From Ktedonobacteraceae bacterium (GTDB lineage: Bacteria > Chloroflexota > Ktedonobacteria > Ktedonobacterales > Ktedonobacteraceae), in assembly GCA_017354095.1 (NCBI GenBank), contig JAFMRP010000454.1, positions 1 to 5,128 of the forward strand: a stretch of 5,128 nt of DNA. Reading direction: 5' to 3'. A program made the position numbers and the translations under genes. Shown here piece by piece: positions 1 to 5,128 of this stretch (its first letter is position 1; each line of letters opens with the position of its first letter). The notes under the pieces are model-generated. The model saw nothing but the letters and a program-made list of their open reading frames with translations, was not told the origin of the DNA and ran no database searches.

Positions 1-63
1 CCGCCGCCTGCGGCGGCGCGGGGAGAAAGGATGCAGGAGGGCTGACGCCCTCCTGCACCTCCC
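1..63. repeat. GC-rich hairpin cluster at the left edge
   Basis: Two inverted repeats lie back to back. CCGCCG (1-6) pairs with CGGCGG (11-16). TGCAGGAGGGC (32-42) pairs perfectly with GCCCTCCTGCA (47-57) around a TGAC loop, an 11-bp stem. GGGAG (21-25) and CTCCC (59-63) could close an outer stem around the second hairpin. No T-tract follows on the + strand. On the - strand only a weak pyrimidine run (complement of 20-31) follows, so a classical intrinsic terminator is not well supported. The left hairpin may continue outside the window. It could be a factor-assisted terminator of an upstream gene or a dispersed palindromic intergenic repeat; I cannot decide which. No coding frame is evident here. 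Confidence 0.5.
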
Positions 64-85
64 ACATTACGCCCTCTTGTAAAGC

Positions 86-114
86 TTGACAGAGTATTAT
101 CCACTTACTATCAG
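86..114 (+). promoter_or_regulatory. Candidate sigma-70-type promoter of the histidine kinase gene
   Basis: A perfect -35 hexamer TTGACA (86-91) is followed after 17 nt by TATCAG (109-114), which matches 4 of 6 positions of the -10 consensus. Transcription would start near 120, giving a leader of about 55 nt before the ATG at 175. Position, spacing and orientation fit the downstream gene, but the call is by eye only. Confidence 0.5.
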
Positions 115-174
115 GGCAGGAATGCTACTGTACCTCAAGGGATTGGGCCATGTGAAAGGGATACAGACGTCGCT

Positions 175-2376
175 ATGGTCAAAGAACAGCCAACGGAAGG
201 CTTCACTCCCGCATCGAGCCAGCAACTCCCGCATCTGCTGGACGCGATTCCTCATGCATTTCTATTTATCGATAATGACGGGGTGATTCTCCATGCTAAC
301 GCGTCAGCAGCAGCCAGCATTGGGACAGCAAAGCATGAGTTGCCCGGCAACACGCTCTGGCAGTGCGCGCCTTCACTTGTTACCCCTACGTTCTACCAGG
401 CGGTAGTCAAAGCCATACACACACGCCAGCCGCTGGATGTGGTGTATCGTTCTCCCATTACCCAGACCTGGCTGTGCGTACAACTCTCGCCTACCGGCGA
501 AGGCCTTGCCATCTTTTTTCACGAAACCATGGAGCCAACGCGGCACCAGGAGACCTTTGGTCAGAACGAGCAGATGTACCGAGATCTACTGGAGAGCTTC
601 ACAGATGGGGTCGCGATCTTAACTCCTGAGGGTTTGATTCTGGATATCAACCAGCGTCCTTTAGCAGATGCGCATCTCCAACGAGGGGAGGCAATTGGGA
701 AATCGTACGCCGATTTACCTGCGTGGTCATATGATCCTGCCGTCCAACGACAACTGCGAGCAGCCATCGAGCAGGCCAGCCGGGGAGATACCGTACAATT
801 TGAGGCCAGAATACGCCCAAGAACAGGAATGTATCTGGATGTTTCAATGATTATTACTTCACATCGCGATGCTAATCAGCAGGTCGAGTATCTCATCTGT
901 GCGGGCCGGGATATCACCAAGCGCAAGCAGGAGGAAACAGAGCTGCGCACCCTGGTTGACGCGATTCCTCACTTCGTCTGGATCATGCGACCCGATGGAA
1001 CGGCTGAATACGAGAATCAACGCTGGTGTGATTATACCGCCAGGACGCCCGAGCAATTGCAGGGGGATGGGTGGCTGCAATGCTTGCATCCTGATGACCG
1101 ACAGCTCGTACGGGAAGCCTGGAAGACTGCCATCCGTACAGATACTCTCTATGAAGTGGAGTATCGCATGCAGAATGGGAACACAGGAGCCTATCGCTGG
1201 TTCCTGGCCAGGGGTATGCCGCTGAGGGACGCACAGGGCACGATCCAGCGATGGATTGGCACCTGTACCGACATCGATGAGCAGAAACAGGCGGAGCAGC
1301 GGCTCAAGGACGGTGAGGAGCGCTTACGCCAGAGCCAGGAACGCGCTAACTTGCTGATGACCTCCAGTATTCTTGGCATCTTTGTCGCCGAAGATGAGCA
1401 GATCGTCGAAGCGAACGAGACCTACCTGCACATGACCGGCTATACCCGGGAAGACCTGCATGCCGGGAAGATCAACTGGGTCAGTATGACGCCTCCAGAG
1501 TATGCTATTCAGACACAGCAAGCGCGCCAGGAACTGGCGGTGACACAACGTGTGACGCGCTATGAGAAAGAATATGTGTGTAAAGATGGCAATCGCCTTC
1601 CGGTGGTCGTGGGAGGCGTGACCTTACGACTCGATCCGCTCCAGGTGATTGGCTTTGTGCTGGATAATTCGGCGCGCAAGGAGTTGGAGCAGCGCAAGGA
1701 TAACTTTATCAGCATGGCCAGTCATGAGCTCAAGACCCCGCTCGCTGCACTCAAGCTGCAGATACAACTGGTGAGAGCACGCCTGGCCAGGCAAGGGTTT
1801 CACAAGATGGCGGCGGATCTTGCCAGGGTGGAGGAATCTGAGAGGCGATTGGAACGGCTGATTGGAGCGCTGCTGGATGTGTCCAAGATGCAGGCAGGCG
1901 GATTGGAATATGCTCAGGAGACGGTAGATCTGGAGGCGCTACTCCAGGAGGTGACGGCAGCAATGCAGCGGATGAATCCAGGTTATACCATTGTGGTGCG
2001 AGGAACACCTCTGCCTATGCTGGAGGGTGATCGGGACCGGCTCGAACAGGTTTTCACCAATCTGATCAGCAATGCTATCAAATATTCTCTTGACGCGCCC
2101 CTGGTCGAGATTGATGCCAGCGCCTCTGAGGAGGCCGTCACGATCAGTGTGCGAGATCATGGCATCGGCATCTCGCGGGACCAGCGGGCAAAGATTTTTG
2201 AGCGCTTCTACCGGGTCGCAGATCCGAGCCAGAAAGCGATCCCCGGTCTGGGAATGGGATTGTATATTGTGGCGGAGATTGTCAAACATCACGGGGGAAC
2301 GATCACGGTGGATAGCGAGGTGGGGAAAGGCTCCACCTTTCGGGTGACCCTGCCTCTCAAGGGCGCTACTGGATAA
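175..2376 (+). CDS. Multi-PAS cytoplasmic sensor histidine kinase
   Basis: A complete 733-residue protein with the layout of a hybrid-free two-component sensor kinase. It would autophosphorylate on histidine in response to a signal sensed by its PAS domains and pass the phosphate to a response regulator. Four PAS-like units are visible at roughly 17-120, 133-250, 257-370 (PAS_3 type, with LHPDDR) and 390-500, with a helical linker near 366-392. The HisKA dimerisation helix carries the H-box MASHELKTP with the phospho-acceptor His517. The ATPase domain has the N-box (Asn629, Asn633), the G1 box DHGIGI (661-666), the F-box IFERFY (674-679) and the G2 box GLGMG (691-695), so every catalytic element is present. 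There is no signal peptide or membrane segment, so it is probably cytosolic. ATG 175 is the first in-frame start after the promoter; the nearest purine-rich stretch, GAAAGGGA (154-161), is 13 nt away, longer than ideal. No receiver domain or response regulator is in the window, so ligand and target are unknown. Confidence 0.93.
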   Translation: MVKEQPTEGFTPASSQQLPHLLDAIPHAFLFIDNDGVILHANASAAASIGTAKHELPGNTLWQCAPSLVTPTFYQAVVKAIHTRQPLDVVYRSPITQTWLCVQLSPTGEGLAIFFHETMEPTRHQETFGQNEQMYRDLLESFTDGVAILTPEGLILDINQRPLADAHLQRGEAIGKSYADLPAWSYDPAVQRQLRAAIEQASRGDTVQFEARIRPRTGMYLDVSMIITSHRDANQQVEYLICAGRDITKRKQEETELRTLVDAIPHFVWIMRPDGTAEYENQRWCDYTARTPEQLQGDGWLQCLHPDDRQLVREAWKTAIRTDTLYEVEYRMQNGNTGAYRWFLARGMPLRDAQGTIQRWIGTCTDIDEQKQAEQRLKDGEERLRQSQERANLLMTSSILGIFVAEDEQIVEANETYLHMTGYTREDLHAGKINWVSMTPPEYAIQTQQARQELAVTQRVTRYEKEYVCKDGNRLPVVVGGVTLRLDPLQVIGFVLDNSARKELEQRKDNFISMASHELKTPLAALKLQIQLVRARLARQGFHKMAADLARVEESERRLERLIGALLDVSKMQAGGLEYAQETVDLEALLQEVTAAMQRMNPGYTIVVRGTPLPMLEGDRDRLEQVFTNLISNAIKYSLDAPLVEIDASASEEAVTISVRDHGIGISRDQRAKIFERFYRVADPSQKAIPGLGMGLYIVAEIVKHHGGTITVDSEVGKGSTFRVTLPLKGATG

Positions 2377-2759
2377 TGGGTCCTATGGTTCAGGGATGGT
2401 CTCTCTGCCGCGCATTTCGCGGTATTCTGTGGGAGGAAGCGGCTCTGCTGGACGGCGCTGGCCCCATACAGACATTCTGGATGATTGTTTTCCCGCTGCT
2501 GCGCCCTGTAACAGCGACGGTGGCAATCACCAGTGCGCTCTCAACCTGGAATGTTTTTTTTATTCCGCTGATTTTCTTGCAGCGCGATGGGATGCAAACG
2601 CTGCCCCTGGCAATTTATAACTTTGTCGGACAATTTAACAATAACTGGTCGCTGATTTTCGCTTCCGTGGTGATCTCCTCGCTCCTTCTGGTGGTGATTT
2701 ACCTGATTTTGCAGCGCTATTTTATCAAGGGGATAGCGGTTGGCGCACTGAGGGGATAG
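2376..2759 (+). pseudogene. Truncated MalG/UgpE-type sugar ABC transporter permease (C-terminal half)
   Basis: The 127-codon open frame matches the C-terminal half of the inner-membrane permeases of carbohydrate ABC transporters (MalG/UgpE family, usually about 270-300 residues). It carries the EAA loop that docks onto the ATPase subunit: EEAALLDGAG (20-29) followed by IVFPLLRP (37-44). Then come a membrane segment at about 45-68, the family-typical segment WSLIFASVVISSLLLVVIY (about 91-109), and the expected end QRYFIKGIAVGALRG. The N-terminal membrane segments are absent. Upstream sequence in the same frame does not look like permease, and that DNA encodes the kinase in another frame. The ATG overlaps the kinase stop as TAATG, so the fragment could be translated by coupling, but no strong Shine-Dalgarno is seen. 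Three residues also seem to be missing just before the EAA motif (FRGI then LWEEAA, where relatives usually have Pro-x-Glu between). No binding protein, second permease or ATPase lies nearby. A relic is most likely; a functional half-permease is improbable. Confidence 0.82.
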
Positions 2760-2827
2760 CGGCTGGCCCGCTCAAATCTAGTGCAATCACACGAGACGTA
2801 TTTGGAAAGGGAGGCCAGGGGTACAAC

Positions 2828-2881
2828 GGGCAACCTCAAGGGCCCCACACCGCATCTCCCCACCCCTTGCCCCTACAGATA
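2828..2881. repeat. Intergenic repeat, copy A
   Basis: This 54-bp element has a second copy at 4681-4733 in the same orientation. The left arm GGGCAACCTCAAGGGCCCCA (2828-2847) is identical in both copies. The right arm ACCCCTTGCCCCTACAGATA (2862-2881) differs by one base (G here, A in copy B). The 14-nt centre differs between copies. GGGCAA (2828-2833) can pair with TTGCCC (2867-2872), and CAAGGG (2837-2842) with CCCTTG (2864-2869), giving alternative hairpins. Weaker similarity to copy B appears on both flanks. It lies 127 bp before the start of the membrane protein gene. From memory it resembles dispersed GTAGGGGC-type intergenic repeats of Chloroflexota, which I could not check. Confidence 0.85.
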
Positions 2882-2882
2882 C

Positions 2883-2932
2883 GGGGCATGCTTTCCCGTC
2901 GATAAGGCCCGGTAAAACAGGTCGAATGCCCC
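2883..2932. repeat. Inverted repeat with 36-nt loop
   Basis: GGGGCAT (2883-2889) is the exact reverse complement of ATGCCCC (2926-2932). A competing smaller hairpin, ACGGG (2881-2885) with CCCGT (2895-2899), overlaps the left arm. Both start where copy A of the intergenic repeat ends. There is no T-tract, so it is not an obvious terminator. A regulatory leader structure or part of the repeat element is possible, and chance is not excluded. Confidence 0.35.
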
Positions 2933-2952
2933 ATCACTTTCCAGCGCCATGC

Positions 2953-2961
2953 TGCTACACT
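2953..2961 (+). promoter_or_regulatory. Possible extended -10 promoter of the membrane protein gene
   Basis: TGCTACACT fits the extended -10 pattern TGn followed by a hexamer matching 4 of 6 positions of TATAAT. The region 17 nt upstream (ATCACT, 2933-2938) is a poor -35. Transcription would begin near 2968, leaving a leader of about 40 nt before the ATG at 3008. Weak evidence, offered because no better promoter is visible in this gap. Confidence 0.25.
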
Positions 2962-2995
2962 TCGTTCAAAACGGATGGAGTTCTCCACGTTCAGA

Positions 2996-3002
2996 AGAAG
3001 GA
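2996..3002 (+). promoter_or_regulatory. Ribosome binding site that sets the membrane protein start
   Basis: AGAAGGA lies 5 nt before ATG 3008. An in-frame ATG at 2975 would add 11 residues (MEFSTFRRRII), but it would place this Shine-Dalgarno inside the gene and put extra charged residues before the signal peptide. The start at 3008 is therefore preferred. Confidence 0.75.
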
Positions 3003-3007
3003 TCATC

Positions 3008-4306
3008 ATGGCGAGGAAATTGCTCATGGCGCTGGTCACAGCCTGTGCGCTCATGCTCTTCTTGACGCAGGCGGCTGATGCACAAAGCCTGGATACGTCC
3101 GGACAACTGGTGCAGATCAAACATAGCATCATCACGATACAGGACCTCGAGCACCGGGGACTGATGACGCGCTCTGAGGCCGATAGGGCAACCGCTTTCT
3201 ACGTGGCTCAAGCCTCCCAACTTGTGGGGCATCAAATGACCGTACAGCAGATTCTGGCGGTACCTGACCCTCCACCGCAATCGTTGACGCCGCTACAAGC
3301 GTTTGCGGGGGCAATCACTTTTTTGAATGTCATGCTCGTTTTAGCGATCATTGCGGTAGGGGGAGCGTTCATTTATCTTTTCAGGCATTATATGCGCATC
3401 CTGTTTCGCATCCTGGCGCATGTCCCTATAGTTGTCTATGAACTGGCGTTTTACGTAGCGAGCCTGAGCGGTGCGCTCATTGGCTGGTGGTTGCCTGATC
3501 CGATGCATCAGTCGCTGGCCCTGCTCGCCTGTGTGCTATTTGCCGGTGCGCTGGCCTTTAGTGTCAGTTATCGCCGCGAACTGGCCCATGTCTTCATTAT
3601 CGCCATGATTCTCTTCCTGGTCTGGACCCCAATGGCCGTGCTCTTTACGAGTTCCATTGTTGGCTTTTTCGCCATTGGTGCGCTCCTGGCCGCTATCGGC
3701 TGGAATGATCTCGTGCTCTGGACCATCAATGCACTGGGGGCACATGTACGCTCGAGCTTCTCTGAACACATCGAACACGCGACGCTGGCTGGCTTCATTG
3801 TCCTGACCCTGTTTGTGAGCATTCGCTTATTGAGCGGATTCGTGCCGGTCCTCACGGTATTTGCACCCGGTTCGGTGCTGCTCGGCAGTGTGTTTGGCCT
3901 CGGTGGTTTACTGGCATTATCAGATCGTTATTATCCACGATCTAGCACCCGTGTGGAGCAACATGAGGACGAAACCGACGACGAGTTTGCAGCCCGTCGA
4001 GAACAGACACGCGAGCAGGATAGGAAAGTTCAGCACAAACGCTACTGGGGTTTTCAGATCGTGTCGATCGTCGCGGGGATCGGGGCATTCTTCTTCGGCT
4101 CTGTCTTGCAAATAAGCGAACTGCAAAAGATCGGTGGCACCTTTTTTGTGATCTACCTCCTCGTCAAGCTGGTAGAGATTCCTACTCGCAGCCGCCTGAT
4201 GTTTGCCTGGCTGGTGGTTGGCACCGGAGCTCTCACGGTCGGATTTTGCTGGTTCGCGCTGGCGCATCCTGAGTTATTCCGCGCCTGGCTGTTTTTGCCA
4301 GGATAA
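3008..4306 (+). CDS. Unknown polytopic membrane protein with signal peptide
   Basis: A complete 432-residue protein that I do not recognise. Residues 1-26 form a typical signal peptide: MARK, a hydrophobic core, then ADA-QS as the likely cleavage site. An exported segment of about 70 residues follows (27-98); inside it, DLEHRGLMTRSEAD (46-59) resembles the short SHOCT motif (L-x3-G-hydrophobic2-T-x2-E), followed by a Pro-rich stretch (VPDPPPQ). By eye about ten membrane segments follow, near 101-125, 137-158, 168-187, 193-211, 214-233, 259-279, 284-304, 347-367, 375-391 and 398-419. Basic residues at RHYMR, SYRRE, KRYW and TRSR suit a cytoplasmic side under this topology. A strongly charged loop (306-346, with HEDETDDEFAARREQTREQDRK) would be cytoplasmic. 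No catalytic motif, transporter signature or ABC feature is visible. The start is fixed by AGAAGGA 5 nt upstream. It appears monocistronic, with long gaps on both sides. The CDS is convincing; the function is open. Confidence 0.88.
   Translation: MARKLLMALVTACALMLFLTQAADAQSLDTSGQLVQIKHSIITIQDLEHRGLMTRSEADRATAFYVAQASQLVGHQMTVQQILAVPDPPPQSLTPLQAFAGAITFLNVMLVLAIIAVGGAFIYLFRHYMRILFRILAHVPIVVYELAFYVASLSGALIGWWLPDPMHQSLALLACVLFAGALAFSVSYRRELAHVFIIAMILFLVWTPMAVLFTSSIVGFFAIGALLAAIGWNDLVLWTINALGAHVRSSFSEHIEHATLAGFIVLTLFVSIRLLSGFVPVLTVFAPGSVLLGSVFGLGGLLALSDRYYPRSSTRVEQHEDETDDEFAARREQTREQDRKVQHKRYWGFQIVSIVAGIGAFFFGSVLQISELQKIGGTFFVIYLLVKLVEIPTRSRLMFAWLVVGTGALTVGFCWFALAHPELFRAWLFLPG
4284..4302. other. 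Hairpin at the end of the membrane protein gene
   Basis: CCTGGC (4284-4289) and GCCAGG (4297-4302) form a perfect 6-bp stem around TGTTTTT, overlapping the last codons of the gene. The T-run is in the loop rather than after the stem, so this is not a standard intrinsic terminator. It may stabilise the mRNA end or be chance. Confidence 0.3.
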
Positions 4307-4333
4307 GCAGGTGAGCACGGGCAGGAAAATACC

Positions 4334-4362
4334 TGGGCAGACCGCTCTTCATCTGGTATACT
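4334..4362 (+). promoter_or_regulatory. Candidate promoter with extended -10
   Basis: TGGTATACT (4354-4362) combines a TGn extension with TATACT (5 of 6 matches to TATAAT). TGGGCA (4334-4339), 17 nt upstream, matches 4 of 6 positions of TTGACA. Transcription would start near 4369. The next gene starts at 4808, so the transcript would have a leader of about 440 nt or would represent a separate non-coding RNA. Confidence 0.42.
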
Positions 4363-4680
4363 TCTCCCGCGTTTTGTAAAGTCGGTGACGAACCGTGAGC
4401 GAGCGAAAGGGACAGGTCAGAAATAGCGGGGGGTATGGACGTTGGGGAGGATGGAGACAAGGACAGGTGAGTAGGGTTCGGTGGGTTGCCTGCGGGCTCT
4501 CGCTAAAGCTAGTCACTGCACTGGGATTCCGTTTGGGTCAGTGGGTGGCAATGTCAGCCTACGGGTTTTCATGGCTCGTATACCCTCATAAATAGACAAA
4601 GGTCATAAGCCATGCTACTTCTCACAAACATGATTTCTTATTCGTCTCCTGTACAGAGTAAGGAAGGTGGGGGATACGAA

Positions 4681-4733
4681 GGGCAACCTCAAGGGCCCCA
4701 ACACCACCACACCACCCCTTACCCCTACAGATA
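4681..4733. repeat. Intergenic repeat, copy B
   Basis: Second copy (53 bp) of the element at 2828-2881, same orientation. The left arm (4681-4700) is identical over 20 bases, and the right arm (4714-4733) matches at 19 of 20. The centre (4701-4713, ACACCACCACACC) differs in sequence and is one base shorter than in copy A. The single right-arm change (TTACCC instead of TTGCCC) weakens the GGGCAA/TTGCCC pairing possible in copy A. It ends 74 bp before the flavoprotein ATG, so both copies lie in the 5' region of a gene. Confidence 0.85.
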
Positions 4734-4792
4734 GCACATCTCGTGTTTCTGCCATAGATAGGTAGAAATCGATCCAAATTATGGGAAGCAAG

Positions 4793-4799
4793 AAGGGGG
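4793..4799 (+). promoter_or_regulatory. Ribosome binding site of the flavoprotein gene
   Basis: AAGGGGG lies 8 nt before ATG 4808 and supports that start. The dinucleotide-binding motif begins only ten residues into the protein, as expected for this family. Confidence 0.7.
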
Positions 4800-4807
4800 T
4801 ATATACA

Positions 4808-5128
4808 ATGGAATCGCAACTCACACCTACGGATGTTGTAGTAGTCGGCGGTGGTATGGCCGGGCTCACGGCAGCCAGCTACCTGGCGAGGGCGGGCGTC
4901 AGTGTGACGCTCTTTGAGAGGGCAGCAGGCCTGGGAGGGCGCGCGGCCACACAGAACCATGATGGTTATCTGTTCAATCGAGGTATCCATGCCATCTACA
5001 CGGGTGGGGCCACCTCGGAGGTTTTGCAGGAGCTCGGGATTAGCTATAGCTATGGCAGCCCGAAAGAGACCTTTGTGCTGCGCCAGAACCAGTTCTATCC
5101 TTTTCCAGCCAGCGTATCATCGCTTTTG
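4808..5128 (+). CDS. FAD/NAD(P)-dependent oxidoreductase, phytoene-desaturase/amine-oxidase type (N-terminal part)
   Basis: The frame is open from ATG 4808 to the window edge, giving 107 codons; the gene continues to the right. Residues 9-37 form the Rossmann dinucleotide-binding fold: VVVVGGGMAGL with G14, G16 and G19 as the GxGxxG glycines, then a helix and VTLFE, whose Glu37 would bind the adenosine ribose of FAD. The following GLGGRA (41-46) is the second FAD motif of the flavin amine oxidase/phytoene desaturase superfamily, and FNRGIHAIYTGG (56-67) sits where relatives have the FD-x-G-x-H type segment. Family members are flavoprotein oxidases, desaturases or isomerases (carotenoid desaturases, protoporphyrinogen oxidase, amine oxidases). 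The substrate cannot be told from this N-terminal part, so no symbol is given. A strong AAGGGGG Shine-Dalgarno fixes the start. The preceding leader contains repeat copy B. Confidence 0.88.
   Translation, partial: MESQLTPTDVVVVGGGMAGLTAASYLARAGVSVTLFERAAGLGGRAATQNHDGYLFNRGIHAIYTGGATSEVLQELGISYSYGSPKETFVLRQNQFYPFPASVSSLL

Larger units (their letters stand above)
4307..4807. other. 501-bp intergenic region without a convincing gene
   Basis: No reading frame here looks like a protein. The longest + strand frame (from GTG 4395 to 4595) lacks a ribosome binding site and has Gly/Trp/Arg-rich, low-information composition. What can be supported is a candidate promoter (4334-4362), two near-identical 11-mers (4410-4420 and 4461-4471), copy B of the intergenic repeat (4681-4733) and the ribosome binding site of the next gene. 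I see no tRNA-like cloverleaf and no riboswitch that I recognise. Confidence 0.7.

Noticed and set aside
86..286. 66-codon frame starting at TTG 86
   Set aside because: The start codon is part of the TTGACA promoter hexamer, and the frame overlaps the kinase N-terminus in another phase.
1939..2292. 117-codon - strand frame inside the kinase gene
   Set aside because: It is a shadow of the kinase ATPase domain, whose N, G1, F and G2 boxes are all intact on the + strand.
2376..2759. Kinase and permease as a functional sensing-transport operon
   Set aside because: The TAATG overlap suggests coupling, but the permease lacks its N-terminal half and there are no other transporter genes, so a chance junction is more likely.
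2975..3007. Earlier ATG for the membrane protein
   Set aside because: The Shine-Dalgarno AGAAGGA sits inside this stretch, 5 nt before ATG 3008, and the signal peptide starts naturally at 3008.
4395..4595. 66-codon + strand frame starting at GTG in the intergenic region
   Set aside because: No ribosome binding site, composition biased to Gly, Trp and Arg, no recognisable motif, and it lies in a region with other non-coding signals.
2828..4733. CRISPR array or transposon ends
   Set aside because: There are only two repeat units, 1.8 kb apart and in direct orientation, with an ordinary gene between them. There is no transposase, no regular spacers and no visible target-site duplication. A composite element cannot be excluded but is unsupported.
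4622..4990. 122-codon - strand frame overlapping the flavoprotein start
   Set aside because: It is antisense to the clear FAD-binding motif and to repeat copy B, and its translation looks like no protein family.

Overview
The window looks like ordinary chromosome from a free-living, moderately GC-rich bacterium. My best guess at lineage is Chloroflexota, probably Ktedonobacteria-like. This rests on the style of the multi-PAS cytoplasmic histidine kinase, the MalG-type sugar permease remnant, long intergenic regions and dispersed intergenic repeats containing CCCCTACAGATA. It is inference only, because no marker gene is present.

Layout, left to right, with all genes on the + strand. Positions 1-63 hold a cluster of GC-rich hairpins. 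A good sigma-70-like promoter (TTGACA, 17 nt, TATCAG) lies at 86-114 and precedes a complete 733-residue soluble sensor histidine kinase with four PAS domains (175-2376). Its stop codon overlaps, as TAATG, the start of a 127-codon open frame (2376-2759). That frame is clearly the C-terminal half of a MalG/UgpE-type sugar ABC transporter permease whose N-terminal half is missing, so it is probably a relic. A 248-bp gap contains the first copy of an intergenic repeat. Next is a complete 432-residue polytopic membrane protein of unknown function with a signal peptide (3008-4306). A 501-bp region without a convincing gene follows; it holds a candidate promoter and the second repeat copy. The window ends inside the N-terminal part of an FAD/NAD(P)-binding oxidoreductase of the phytoene-desaturase/amine-oxidase type (4808 to the edge).

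The genes do not form an obvious pathway. The kinase has no response regulator beside it here, the permease fragment has no transporter partners, and the membrane protein and flavoprotein are each preceded by their own leader. I see no defence system, CRISPR array, transposase, phage gene or RNA gene. The points most worth a second look are the paired repeat (two conserved 20-nt arms around a variable centre) upstream of two unrelated genes, the junction that joins a decapitated permease to the kinase stop codon, and the unknown membrane protein with a SHOCT-like motif that is predicted to face outside.
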